NCBI RefSeq assembly: GCF_023228165.1
Contig: NZ_JALOBS010000024.1
Location: 1-64,000, forward strand
Direction: 5' to 3'
Origin: Methylomonas sp.
GTDB taxonomy: Bacteria; Pseudomonadota; Gammaproteobacteria; Methylococcales; Methylomonadaceae
DNA: 64,000 nt
The notes beneath the pieces are model-generated. The model had not been told where the DNA came from. It was given only the letters and a program-made list of their open reading frames with translations, and did no database searches. This document shows, piece after piece, positions 15,835-25,578 of this stretch. The position numbers and the translations under genes were made by a program. How positions within the stretch are numbered: position 1 is the first letter of the stretch; each line of letters starts with the position of its first letter.

Positions 15835-18108
15835 ATGGCAGAAAAAAAGAAAATTCGCGGACCAACTGTCTTTGAGTATTTTCGTCGCGACATCGCAGAG
15901 ACTCTATTGCGCGGCAAGATAAATGCGCAAGCTAAATATTTTCTGAAACTATACCTCAATGCCTCGGAACATGCATCTGACGCACCGCCATCAGGAAGCG
16001 ATGCAATTCAGGCGCCTCATGCGATTCATCGCGTCTCGGTGAACCATTTTCGCGCGGCATTTGGACGGTTGTACCCTTCGATTGGCGACTTTGATACAAA
16101 GAAAGTTCTACGCTGGTCTGGCGCGACCATGCCGTGCGAAATTCGTAATCACCTGTTTTCTGAACTATATTACGACCTCGATATAGTCAACGCGCATCCG
16201 ACAATTGCTTTGGCACTTTTCGAAAAATATGAATTGCCCCATGCGGAGACTGAACATTATGTCAATTGCCGCGAAGATTGCCTCAACAATGTGATTTCGT
16301 TGTGTGGTGGAATGCAAGTCGTCAATCGCGATGAGGTGAAAATCCTCTTCATTTCGCTTCTTTATGGTGGTTCCGTTCAATATTGGGCGATGACCCACAA
16401 TATCGAGCCATCCGTGCTCATTAATTCGCGCTATGGCAAATTATTCGATGAGGTCAAAAATAATATCCGGGTAATTACGGCACACGAGGATTTCGCCGAT
16501 ATAAGGCGCTTCGTTGATAATGCGCGTGCATGTAAGTTCAAAAATCATTTCGACTATATGAAGAAACTCGTCGGACATGATGAAAAACCAACCATCTTCG
16601 CGTTTATTTGTCAAAATATTGAACGCATGGCATTAGAGATTATTATCAAACAAGCCGCGGATGGTGGATTTGAAGTCGGTGCACTAATTTTTGATGGTTG
16701 CCATATTCGCAGAACGCGTGAATTGACTGATGCGCATCTTCGCAGTTGGGAATCCGCGATTGCGCGCGAATTAAACATTCCGGTGAAATTGCTCATCAAG
16801 CCGATGAATTTAGACCCGTCTCTACTTGACCCATCGGAGGGAATCGATTCATACGAGCAAGTCAAAGCATCTTTCGAGAAGGCGGCGTTTTTCTGTCGCA
16901 GCACAGCGTTGTTTTACGAAATCATCATCACTCCCGATGAATATATGTTCATAGCGCGCTCTTATAATGATTTCGCACTCGTTTATAAACCGCTGGTTTA
17001 CATAGACTTTGATGACCACCATAATTTGAAAAAGTTCTGCTTTACGGATAAATGGATTAAAGACCCAAATCAGCGACAATATTTGCGGGTTACATTTGCG
17101 CCTCCTCCACTTGTTGCGAAACAGTACGAATTTAACCAATGGATGGGATTTTGCATCGAACAGTACCCGCTACCCCCGGAAAATGACTGTATCGCTCGTG
17201 AAGGATGCGAATTGATAATCCGCCACATGCGGCTATTAACGAACAATGATGAAACGTTATTCCATTACATGTGGCTGTGGTTCGCTGATATGGTCAAATT
17301 TCCCGGAAGAAAATCCCGCGTATTGCTTATCTTGCGCAGTAAGGCGCAACAGATCGGCAAATCGTTATTATTCGAGATTTTCGAGAATTTGTTTGGTAAA
17401 TTGCTGGCGATTAGTGTTGACGACCCAAATTTAATCCTCGGCGAATTTAACGCAAATATCGGCGGAAAACTGTTAATTTGCCTCGAAGAACTAAAGAAAA
17501 CAGCCATATCCAGCGATAATCAAGAGCGATTAAAGAATCTCCTCACGCGGCGAGAAGATGTCGTCAACGAAAAAAACAAGCCTACATACCGATTGCCCAG
17601 TCTTGCGCGTTATTTAGTGTGTACCAATTCGCGGAATTCGCTGCCAGTCGAAATGGGGGATGCGCGTATATGCGCCATTGATGTAAAATGCGAGCGACAA
17701 CCGGATGCCTATTATTTCGCACTCGTCACAGCCGCCAAAGATAAAAGCGTACTCCGGCGATTTTTTGAAATGCTCAAAAATGAGCAGGAAGTAACCGCGA
17801 CATTAAATCTTGCGACATTTCGCCCGAAAACGGAATTTTTCTGCGACATGCGTGAATTAAATGTTTCGCCGGATATTCGGTTCTTTTGCGATTTTATCTG
17901 CGAGCAAAATGCGCGCACTCCGGAAAACGAGAAATTTTTAATCACTCACCGGGATTTACACGCGCACTATCTTGAACAAATTACTGGAAGATTAACCGGC
18001 ATCGTATCACCGATACAGCTTGGTAAGGATATCAAATCAATGATAAATGATGTACCGGAAGATAAATGCGGAATTAGGTCTTATATGTCTGGCGGATGCC
18101 GCAAATAA
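15835..18108 (+). CDS. TV-Pol-like polymerase fused to SF3 helicase
   Basis: 757 residues. The N-terminal half has three motifs in the order of family A-like polymerases: DLDIVNAHP (about 114-122), RDEVKILFISLLYGG (about 165-179) and IFDGCHI (about 284-290). This is the plan of the TV-Pol family seen in virophages and transposons, often ahead of a superfamily 3 helicase. The C-terminal half is that helicase: a P-loop AQQIGKS (about 503-509), Walker B LLICLEEL (about 545) and a sensor ARYLVCTN (about 591). It probably primes and/or extends DNA during replication. The helicase-only gene at 42544 is a paralogue. Compared with it, a 7-nt deletion near 18106 shifts the frame, and about 19 C-terminal residues (LPLAVNWLMEIGYIEM...) now lie out of frame at 18111-18167. 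Confidence 0.7.
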   Translation: MAEKKKIRGPTVFEYFRRDIAETLLRGKINAQAKYFLKLYLNASEHASDAPPSGSDAIQAPHAIHRVSVNHFRAAFGRLYPSIGDFDTKKVLRWSGATMPCEIRNHLFSELYYDLDIVNAHPTIALALFEKYELPHAETEHYVNCREDCLNNVISLCGGMQVVNRDEVKILFISLLYGGSVQYWAMTHNIEPSVLINSRYGKLFDEVKNNIRVITAHEDFADIRRFVDNARACKFKNHFDYMKKLVGHDEKPTIFAFICQNIERMALEIIIKQAADGGFEVGALIFDGCHIRRTRELTDAHLRSWESAIARELNIPVKLLIKPMNLDPSLLDPSEGIDSYEQVKASFEKAAFFCRSTALFYEIIITPDEYMFIARSYNDFALVYKPLVYIDFDDHHNLKKFCFTDKWIKDPNQRQYLRVTFAPPPLVAKQYEFNQWMGFCIEQYPLPPENDCIAREGCELIIRHMRLLTNNDETLFHYMWLWFADMVKFPGRKSRVLLILRSKAQQIGKSLLFEIFENLFGKLLAISVDDPNLILGEFNANIGGKLLICLEELKKTAISSDNQERLKNLLTRREDVVNEKNKPTYRLPSLARYLVCTNSRNSLPVEMGDARICAIDVKCERQPDAYYFALVTAAKDKSVLRRFFEMLKNEQEVTATLNLATFRPKTEFFCDMRELNVSPDIRFFCDFICEQNARTPENEKFLITHRDLHAHYLEQITGRLTGIVSPIQLGKDIKSMINDVPEDKCGIRSYMSGGCRK

Positions 18109-18758
18109 ACTTACCGCTGGCAGTGAATTGGCTCATGGAAATCGGCTATATCGAAATGGATTCGTAAAAAATTCTGCGAACACCTGCTGGATTCGTTTTT
18201 TTTGCGTGAAAACGCCGATAAACTGCTTAACTCGACAAAAAATAAAACTCTCTACAATTCTCTTCATACCACCTTTCAAAGAGGATATCGCCATGAAGAG
18301 AATTGGCGTTTTAATCGCCGCTGCACATCTTTTTTACAGTGTAGAGGGGTGTCGAGAAGAAAACGAACTTTTTCCCTTTTAATCACTCGCGATTTTTCGT
18401 AAATTTTTTTCGCCGCGCCCCATTGAAGTTGCTTTTTTCTCCTCTTCTATTCTTCTTTCCAAAAAAGAGAGAGATGTATAAAGAAATATAAGTTAAATCC
18501 TCTTTATGGCGAGTGGTTCGGGACTGTAGAGAAGGAACTTTTTCTTCTCTACAATTCTCTTCACCTTTCTACAATCCAAAATGATGATGGCTGAGGGTAG
18601 CAGCGGCTCGGTTCTGTTAAAGGCGACCATTTCCTTTTTTTAGAAAAGTGCCATCGTCGCCATTTTCCCGTGCAGAGTGAATCTCTATCAACCGCAATAT
18701 TCGCCGCCTTTTCGCTGAATAAATTGATATTTCAAATTTACTTCTTATAGAGATATAG
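18109..18758. other. 650-nt gap, including the out-of-frame tail of the polymerase-helicase
   Basis: The first ~60 nt encode the lost C-terminus of the preceding gene in another frame. After that I see no convincing gene. The blocks CTCTACAATTCTCTTCA at about 18250 and 18547 are near repeats, and a strong hairpin lies at 18526-18552. An AT-rich stretch and TATAGA repeats precede the RNA polymerase start. Confidence 0.55.
18526..18552. other. perfect 9-bp stem-loop
   Basis: GTAGAGAAG and CTTCTCTAC flank a 9-nt loop, GAACTTTTT. It lies about 210 nt upstream of the RPB2-like gene and is unlike the 30-nt palindromic units. It could end the upstream transcript. Confidence 0.5.
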
Positions 18759-21700
18759 ATGGATTCTAAAGCACAAGATAAGGATGACCCTGCCCCAAAG
18801 AAGACTGCAACGCCCGACGCCGGAGGTGTCCTGAAAATGCGCGAAACCGATAGCGGCGTAACATCGCAGGATTTGATGGCGCTTCTCCGCTGTGCTTATC
18901 TTTGCAAAAAGCCGGCTGGGCATCATCTGCGCTCAATGAATTTCTTCTACCACACCGGACTTCGGCAAATTATCACGGATATCTTCAAAATCGAAGGCGT
19001 GATAAAAAATACGCGCGAAGCCACTCAAGAAGATAAATCAATAGAATCTATTCACTTTGAAGTTAAATTTTCAAATGTCAAGTGCGAAAGCCCCAGTATC
19101 GCCAAAGTGCGTTCCGGGCTGCCTGAATTGTTGACGCCGAATTATGCGCGCAAAATGTCGCTTACTTACGCAATTAGAACTACTGTAGATGTTAGCATGA
19201 TTGCAACCGCGGTAATGGTCGGCACTCCGCATTCAGAAAAACGCATCGAAGAGAAATTAATCGGGCATCATCTCGCGCAAATTCAATGTATGGTCGGCTC
19301 GGACCTCTGCACGACAGCAGGACGTTCGCGCGAAGCATTAATCGAAATGGAAGAAGACCCAAATGACGCTCTTGGCTATTTTATCTTGAATGGCGGCGAA
19401 TGGAGTGTTGACTGCCTGGAGAATATCACGAGCAACCTTGCGCACATCTTCAAAAATATGTACGAGAATGAAGTTGCGCGGCTCAATTTCTTGAGCAAAT
19501 TCGGCGATGCGTTTGAAAATTCTAATAAACTGACAGTCATCTATACAACATCCGGCGCTATTGAAGTGCAATTCCAAACAAATCAAAAAGAGCAGGAACT
19601 CACAGTGCCGTTTTACGTGATATTTCGCGCATTCGGAATGACGAGCGATGTCGACATCGTGAATACGATTGTTGGCGATTGTACATTGACCGACCCAATT
19701 ACGACTACTCTTCTTGATGTCATAGATCGCGCATATTTGGCGCAGACGCGCATTGGCACGCATTCCGCACAGCAGCGTCCGGGCGCCGAATCTGAGCAAA
19801 GTGTGGAAAGTTCTGCAAAAATAGTCCATGAATATGACACAGCGGAGATTTTACTATGGCTCGCGGCAAAAGCGAAAGCCATTCCGCGCCATGGCGATGA
19901 AATGAAAAATGAGGAGTTCAAGAGAAAAGCCGCCGAAGAGATGCGCAATATATGCAATACGCGGATTTTCCAACATATGGGCGCATCGGATGCCGATGTT
20001 GGGCGCAAACTGCGACTTCTCGGATATTTGATTTATAAACTGCTTCTCGTTGCACTGGGAATTATGGAGCAAACAGACCGCGATTCATATCGCACGAAGC
20101 GCGTGCATGCAGCCGGAATTTCACTGGCGAAAGCATTTAAAACGGATTTCAATATTGCCGTTGTGCATGAAATTCGTAAGCGCCTGCGCAAGGCATTCGA
20201 GAGTTCAAGTTTCTCAGAAGTGCGAATGAGCGAGCAAGTGAGTCGCGTTCTCGCGGAAGACAAACTTCACCAGCTATTATCGCAGGCGATTTCCACCGGC
20301 AATAAAATTCTGAAAGTTCGCCAACAAACCGTGACGAATCGTGTGGCATCACAGGCATTTTATCGCAAGAATGATGCGCATTCTATTTCCGTAAATGGTT
20401 CTATTTCGGTACAAAACGCTGGACCGAATAAACACAATATACGCGCCGATGAGATTCGTCGCGTTCATAGCACATATGCCGGCTTTATTGATGTCTCACA
20501 AAGCGCAGATTCGGGAATGAAAGTCGGAATTAGTAAGCAAATCACAATTGCGACAACAATTACGGATGCGAGCTCCAGCATAATGCTAAAGACTCTTATT
20601 CGCGAGGATAAAGCGATTATGTCTGTTGATGCCGTAACAACGCAGGAAATAGTTCGCAATAAATTGTCGCGCGTATTTGTCAATGGCGATTGGATCGGCT
20701 GCTGCACGGAAGACCATTTGCTTGTGGCGCGCTATCGCAAACTTCGCAGAGAGCATCCGGAGTTAATCCATCGGCATACATCCATTTATTGGGACATAAA
20801 TCTCCGCGAAGTCTATTTTTGGACAGATTACGGGCGTTTAGTGCGCCCATTCCTTCTCGTCTTTAATAATCTCGAAGAGTATGATGCGGAATGCCTTGAA
20901 GCAAAAAAGAAAGGAATAGCGCCGCCGCCGACTTCGAAATTCCATCAGTGGTTGGCGATTCGCAGAGAGCACGTCGAAATGCTGCACAACATGAAGCCGG
21001 AAATCGCAATGGAAAAACTGGCAGAAGAAGGCGTAATTGAATATCTTACGCCGGATGAATTCGAAAATTGTCTTGTAGCGAAGAATATCGATGTTCTGCG
21101 CGAAGATGCGCATAGCATTACGATGCGCTACACGCATTGCGAAATCGAGCAGGCGATTTTCGGCGTTGTAATGCTCTCTTCGCCGCTTGTTAATTGCTCG
21201 AATGCAGCGCGCTCCACAATGTGGACTTGCCATCGGCGCAGTTCGAGCAATTGGTTCACGCTGAATTATCCTTATCGCGTTGACAAAAACACAATGCTGC
21301 AATATTATTGCGAATATCCAATCGTTTCGAGTTTTTCCGATTCGCTAATGAATCCGAATGGGCTTAATGCGATTGTTGCGCTTATAGTGCATACGGGGCG
21401 TAATCAAGAAGATTCCGTGGTATTTAATGGTTCTTCTCGCGCTCGCGGAATGTATAGCGGGGCATTTTATAGTTACGAATTTTCGGAATTAGAAAAAGGC
21501 GAACGTTTTGAGCCGCCGCCGGCAGAAAACGTCGCAGATAGGCGTCACGAAGCCGTTTATAGTCACTTAGGGCGCGATGGAATGCCGCCAATTGGCACGG
21601 AAATAAAGAAAGGATATGTGCTCATCGCGAAAACCGCCGTAATCCAAAAAACGCATGAAACAGGAAAGCCATCATTTGTTGATAAATCCATTGTGTATCG

Positions 21701-22544
21701 CTGGGAAACACCGGCAGTCGTGGATAATGTGATTCTCTGTGAATCTGACCAGCATCCACTCGCGAAAGTACGCTGGCGGCAAGAGAAGTCGCCGATTGTT
21801 GGCGATAAATTGAGCAGCAGAATGGGCAATAAAGGGATTATTTCTTATATTGTGCCAGAATGCGATATGCCATACGAAGAAAAAACAGGAATGCGCCCGG
21901 ATATTCTCGTGAATGCGCACTCAATTCCAGCAAGAAGGGCAATTAATCAACTCATTGAATCAATGCTCGGCACTCTTGGCGCATGTTGGGGCTGCCATAT
22001 TGATGCAACGTGTTTTCAGCGATTTGATATTTCTCGCGCAATTGCAGAATTAGAAAAGTTCGGAATCAAGTACGGCGGGCAGCGCAGGCTCTATAATGGA
22101 ATGAGTGGCGATTGGCTCGATACGCAAATCTTCATTGGACCGACCGTATATCAGCGGCATCAGAAATTTGCGGATATGGACCAATATGCAGCGTGGGTAG
22201 GACCTACAAATGCATTGAGCCATCAGCCATTTGGCGGCAAACAGAACGACGGCTCGTTAAAAATAAGCGAGATGGAGAATGATGTAATTGAAGCGCAGGG
22301 TTCAATGCGTGCGCTCTGCGAGAAATTTTACGAATGCTCAGATGGCTGTATGATCTATGTTTGCCGCAACTGCGGGAAAAGAGCGATTGTCAATACCACC
22401 GAGAACATCTTCGAATGTGCCTTTTGCAACGAGATGGCGGACATCGTCAGTGTGCCTTCGAGTTGGGTCGCGAACTTGTTCCTCAACGAACTCGTCGCGA
22501 TGGGGGTGGGCACTACTCTCGAAATGGAGAAACCAGTGCTATGA
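18759..22544 (+). CDS. DNA-directed RNA polymerase second-largest subunit (RPB2-like)
   Basis: 1261 residues, the full length expected for a eukaryotic or viral RPB2 homologue. Conserved blocks are seen: GRNQEDSVVFN (about 880-890), PIVGDKLSSRMGNKG (about 1010-1024), GMRPDILVNAHSIPAR (about 1046-1061), GGQRRLYNGMSG (about 1107-1118) and a C-terminal zinc ribbon with CRNC and CAFC (about 1202-1223). It forms one side of the active-site cleft and holds the RNA-DNA hybrid. Finding it with TFIIS- and VLTF2-like genes implies that this virus carries its own transcription machinery. No intein or palindromic unit interrupts it. Confidence 0.97.
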   Translation: MDSKAQDKDDPAPKKTATPDAGGVLKMRETDSGVTSQDLMALLRCAYLCKKPAGHHLRSMNFFYHTGLRQIITDIFKIEGVIKNTREATQEDKSIESIHFEVKFSNVKCESPSIAKVRSGLPELLTPNYARKMSLTYAIRTTVDVSMIATAVMVGTPHSEKRIEEKLIGHHLAQIQCMVGSDLCTTAGRSREALIEMEEDPNDALGYFILNGGEWSVDCLENITSNLAHIFKNMYENEVARLNFLSKFGDAFENSNKLTVIYTTSGAIEVQFQTNQKEQELTVPFYVIFRAFGMTSDVDIVNTIVGDCTLTDPITTTLLDVIDRAYLAQTRIGTHSAQQRPGAESEQSVESSAKIVHEYDTAEILLWLAAKAKAIPRHGDEMKNEEFKRKAAEEMRNICNTRIFQHMGASDADVGRKLRLLGYLIYKLLLVALGIMEQTDRDSYRTKRVHAAGISLAKAFKTDFNIAVVHEIRKRLRKAFESSSFSEVRMSEQVSRVLAEDKLHQLLSQAISTGNKILKVRQQTVTNRVASQAFYRKNDAHSISVNGSISVQNAGPNKHNIRADEIRRVHSTYAGFIDVSQSADSGMKVGISKQITIATTITDASSSIMLKTLIREDKAIMSVDAVTTQEIVRNKLSRVFVNGDWIGCCTEDHLLVARYRKLRREHPELIHRHTSIYWDINLREVYFWTDYGRLVRPFLLVFNNLEEYDAECLEAKKKGIAPPPTSKFHQWLAIRREHVEMLHNMKPEIAMEKLAEEGVIEYLTPDEFENCLVAKNIDVLREDAHSITMRYTHCEIEQAIFGVVMLSSPLVNCSNAARSTMWTCHRRSSSNWFTLNYPYRVDKNTMLQYYCEYPIVSSFSDSLMNPNGLNAIVALIVHTGRNQEDSVVFNGSSRARGMYSGAFYSYEFSELEKGERFEPPPAENVADRRHEAVYSHLGRDGMPPIGTEIKKGYVLIAKTAVIQKTHETGKPSFVDKSIVYRWETPAVVDNVILCESDQHPLAKVRWRQEKSPIVGDKLSSRMGNKGIISYIVPECDMPYEEKTGMRPDILVNAHSIPARRAINQLIESMLGTLGACWGCHIDATCFQRFDISRAIAELEKFGIKYGGQRRLYNGMSGDWLDTQIFIGPTVYQRHQKFADMDQYAAWVGPTNALSHQPFGGKQNDGSLKISEMENDVIEAQGSMRALCEKFYECSDGCMIYVCRNCGKRAIVNTTENIFECAFCNEMADIVSVPSSWVANLFLNELVAMGVGTTLEMEKPVL

Positions 22545-22682
22545 ATTTAATATCTACGACACGCATTTATTCCAATTCCGCATATTATTTTTTTCTTTCG
22601 AAAAAACATCATGTGATACTTATGGCGTCTTATAAATGACAAATGCGAAATATTTTCTGCGCTGCGCAAATATACACTTAAT

Positions 22683-23078
22683 ATGCCACAAAGTCGGCAT
22701 TCTCGCCGCAGGAAGTCGAGTAGAAAGTCCCGAAAATCACGCAAGAAAATAGGCGGAAAAGCTCGGCAAAGCCGTACCCGCAACATAAGTGCGCAACAGC
22801 GCAAATCGCGCGGTTCTCGCAAAAAAGCCACAGCCGCACAACCGCGCAAACGCAGAGAATCACGGCGCGAGCCGGTTATTAGTGCGCAAAGATTAGCCGC
22901 CATAGCAACCAGCGATTTCGCACCACATGTGGCGGCGACCCTTCCAAGAAGACAACTTCAGGAACCTTCGTCAAGAAGCCTGACTGATCTCGAAATTATG
23001 GCGCGCAAAAAAGGCATTCCTGTTGCCGGGCTCTCGCCCGATGCGATCCTTCATCGCTTGCACGAATATAAGACATAA
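22683..23078 (+). CDS. highly basic protein with SAP-like C-terminus
   Basis: 131 residues. Residues 1-65 are Arg/Lys/Ser-rich (RSRKSRKSRKK-type), a likely nucleic-acid-condensing tail. The last ~35 residues (LTDLEIMARKKGIPVAGLS) fit a SAP-like helix-extended loop-helix that binds DNA. It may package DNA in virions or organise it in the factory. It lies between RPB2 and the poly(A)-polymerase-like gene on the same strand. Confidence 0.6.
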   Translation: MPQSRHSRRRKSSRKSRKSRKKIGGKARQSRTRNISAQQRKSRGSRKKATAAQPRKRRESRREPVISAQRLAAIATSDFAPHVAATLPRRQLQEPSSRSLTDLEIMARKKGIPVAGLSPDAILHRLHEYKT

Positions 23079-23149
23079 TCAATTCTCACTTCGCTCCCTG
23101 TGATTCATCTTTTTTTATACAACACGTTTACCGCCATCAAATATACACA

Positions 23150-24385
23150 ATGTATAGCCGGCTAAATATCGCGCAATATCTGATTCCGCTCGCCGAGCAT
23201 TATTCCGTGAGTTTCGACCGCGCCCTTTTCGAGCCGTATTTCGAGAAGATTTTCGAATTCGCAGCCGCACGAAAACTCACAATTGGCGGCAAATTTGGAT
23301 TGAGTTGCCTTTATCCGACGCTGAATACCGCGCCAAATGAATGGGCGCCAATCGACTTATACTGCGATAATCTCGCAAAGAATATGCGCGATTTGACGGA
23401 CGCACTATTCGCAAATGTCAACGAGAAACTCCTCGACAAAGATAGTATTATTCTTACTTCTTTTATTCGCGATCGCGAATATACGATTTCCATCGAAGAG
23501 CGCGCGATTGCATTTGGGCATGTCCTCGGAAAATATCGAGGAATGGATTTAGCAAAGATAATGACACCAGTAAAGACCGGTAAATATCTTGTATTATCCG
23601 GCGAATTGCAGGGAATCAGAATCGCGCAAATGCTGTACAATCCCGCACAAATTGGGAAATTCCTGGACAATCTCGAAATATTTACGAAAATTGCCGACGC
23701 ACTAATCGCGAAACATCCATCGCCAAAATGGATAACAGCCGGGCATTCACTTTGCAAAAAAGTATTCGATGCGATTCCTGCGGCATTTGGCAATTCTGCG
23801 GTGATTGTAGGCGATTATGCTTGGCGATTTCTTTTCGAGAAACAATCCGCCGAAAAATCGCCAATTCTCCAGCATAATCGCCTGCAATTTCTCGCGGGCG
23901 AAATATCAGATGAAAGTCTCACAGATTTCGCAAAAAAGACGCTCGGTGCCGCCGCGCGCGTAATCCCGTTCTTCGCGAATTTGCCATCTGATTTTCGCTT
24001 CAAGAAGTGGACAATTTACGCGGCTGATGAGCCGGTGTGTGATGTATTTAATTCACTCGCATATGAAGCAATTCCCGCGATTCCGATTACATTTGAATCG
24101 CGCAAATATTTCTTCGCGAATTACATGACGGCAATCCGCATTATCTTAATTGATAGTCATATGATGTCTTGCGTGGCGGCACTCACTGGGGCAACAAAAT
24201 CGACAATTTTCGAGCAAAAAGCAGCGATTTTAAGCCGCCAGTTCTTGAGCAATTTTCGCGAGCAACACTGCGATTGGATTTTCCCGAAAGAATATATTGG
24301 TATGATAATACCCGAAGCAGTCGCGAAAAAACAAATCGCGCATAGCACAGAGCCGCCGTATTGCCCCACTGCGCATCGCGATTAA
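23150..24385 (+). CDS. divergent poly(A) polymerase catalytic subunit-like protein
   Basis: 411 residues. The order of an N-terminal IGGKFGL (about 45-51), APIDLYC (67-72) followed by a helix, and a later VIVGDYAWRFL (about 218-228) resembles the poxvirus VP55/asfarvirus C475L-type poly(A) polymerases. In those enzymes the GG motif and a DxD pair hold the metal ions. Here the first acidic residue of the pair appears to be a proline (P67) and only D69 remains, so activity is uncertain. Its place after RPB2 fits an mRNA-processing role. The call comes from pattern and size and is moderate. Confidence 0.5.
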   Translation: MYSRLNIAQYLIPLAEHYSVSFDRALFEPYFEKIFEFAAARKLTIGGKFGLSCLYPTLNTAPNEWAPIDLYCDNLAKNMRDLTDALFANVNEKLLDKDSIILTSFIRDREYTISIEERAIAFGHVLGKYRGMDLAKIMTPVKTGKYLVLSGELQGIRIAQMLYNPAQIGKFLDNLEIFTKIADALIAKHPSPKWITAGHSLCKKVFDAIPAAFGNSAVIVGDYAWRFLFEKQSAEKSPILQHNRLQFLAGEISDESLTDFAKKTLGAAARVIPFFANLPSDFRFKKWTIYAADEPVCDVFNSLAYEAIPAIPITFESRKYFFANYMTAIRIILIDSHMMSCVAALTGATKSTIFEQKAAILSRQFLSNFREQHCDWIFPKEYIGMIIPEAVAKKQIAHSTEPPYCPTAHRD

Positions 24386-24421
24386 AAGTAGTAAATTTCC
24401 GATATCGCGACTATTTTCTTG

Positions 24422-25540
24422 TTATTCGATTTCCATCGGAATGTCATCGCGCGAGTCTGCGTTTTGCAAATCGGCAATCGCATTGCTGAAAATCGCATTT
24501 ATCCTTGAGTCTGCGAAATATTCAGTGCGCGCCCAAGCGCAACGCAGCGAATCGGCTGTTAATCGCGCGTACACGATATTCGTGCTCCATTTCGCGAGTA
24601 TTTTGAATAGTGCAATGAAATTTCTTTTTTTCGCCGCGAAAATGATTTCGAAAGTGTAATTAATTTCAACTGCAAATGTCAAAATCCAATCAATTATGCC
24701 ATGGTTGTCTCTTTTTATCGCCGCGTGTAAACAATAATGCATCATGTCGCTGATATTATTTGGACTTGACATATGACGTCCTATCTCGTTTATTAGTTCT
24801 TTATCGAGACTATGACACACCGTCCACAAATCACATTTGGCAATACAGTCTCTCCCAGCGGCGTTTTGTTTGATTAATTCGCGATGACCACATTCCAGGG
24901 CACTTTCGCAGAAGTAGTGATTTAGATTTATTGAAGAATTTCTACATGCGTTGCATTCCAAAAGCGCGAGATTACCGGTCTTTCCCGCGTACGATGCGAT
25001 TGCCGCCGCGTAATTGATATGTTTGCGAAAAGTCGCATGATGCCACGCAAGATATGCGGCATCGGCATCTGCAGAAACGCCTTTACCCGGCAGAAAAAGT
25101 ATCATGCAAGTGTTAAATCCAAAATGACGAATTAGCCGTCGCATAACTGCTATTCTTCGATATTTGCACGCATATTTTACTGGTTTGTGTGGATCATATG
25201 CTTGTTGCGTAACATTGCGAAATGAATCAACAATATCCGTGCGCCCATAATCACAGGCGCCGCGAAAAATGTTGTAATTCGCACCATTGCGATATATTCT
25301 GTATTGCGGCGCGATATCTGATCTAATGCAATATCTGCCAACATCCCGGAAATAATGCGATGAACATGGCGTTTCACGTTTTGCCAGCGCGAGATCGAGT
25401 GTGAATCGGCTTTTCTTTGCAATAAGCGCATCGGCAATATCGCGAAAATCGCGCGAAACAGCTCTCATGCGCCAAAGAGTGCGGTAATCGGATATCTCCC
25501 CAATGATTTCTTGCCAAACAAAAGGCGAAATCGCACCCAT
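24422..25540 (-). CDS. F-box-like paralogue 1 of 3
   Basis: 372 residues. The N-terminus SPFVWQEIIGEISDYRTLW is followed by AVSRDFRDIADALIAKKSRF, an F-box-like helix set. Shared internal landmarks with the next two genes are RDVGRYC, KYACKYRRIAVMRR and a PGKGVSADADAAYLAWH stretch. The middle and C-terminal parts are helical, weakly ankyrin-like (CDYGRTDIV, AAIKRDNHGIIDWIL). The three genes follow one another on the minus strand with gaps of 38 and 40 nt, a tandem expansion. Confidence 0.7.
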   Translation of the reverse strand: MGAISPFVWQEIIGEISDYRTLWRMRAVSRDFRDIADALIAKKSRFTLDLALAKRETPCSSHYFRDVGRYCIRSDIAPQYRIYRNGANYNIFRGACDYGRTDIVDSFRNVTQQAYDPHKPVKYACKYRRIAVMRRLIRHFGFNTCMILFLPGKGVSADADAAYLAWHHATFRKHINYAAAIASYAGKTGNLALLECNACRNSSINLNHYFCESALECGHRELIKQNAAGRDCIAKCDLWTVCHSLDKELINEIGRHMSSPNNISDMMHYCLHAAIKRDNHGIIDWILTFAVEINYTFEIIFAAKKRNFIALFKILAKWSTNIVYARLTADSLRCAWARTEYFADSRINAIFSNAIADLQNADSRDDIPMEIE

Positions 25541-25566
25541 TCTTTATTGTTTTTTTAGATACCGAA

Positions 25567-25576
25567 ATCAAAAAAA
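25567..25576 (-). promoter_or_regulatory. T-tract/GA motif upstream of 25540 start
   Basis: On the minus strand TTTTTTTGAT, 26 nt before the ATG. Confidence 0.45.
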
Positions 25577-25578
25577 GA

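Noticed and set aside
22759..22773. Palindromic half-unit (AAGCTC GGC-AAA-GCC) in the basic protein gene
   Set aside because: The linker TCGA and second hairpin are missing, so it could be chance in an Arg/Ala-rich sequence; not listed as a copy.
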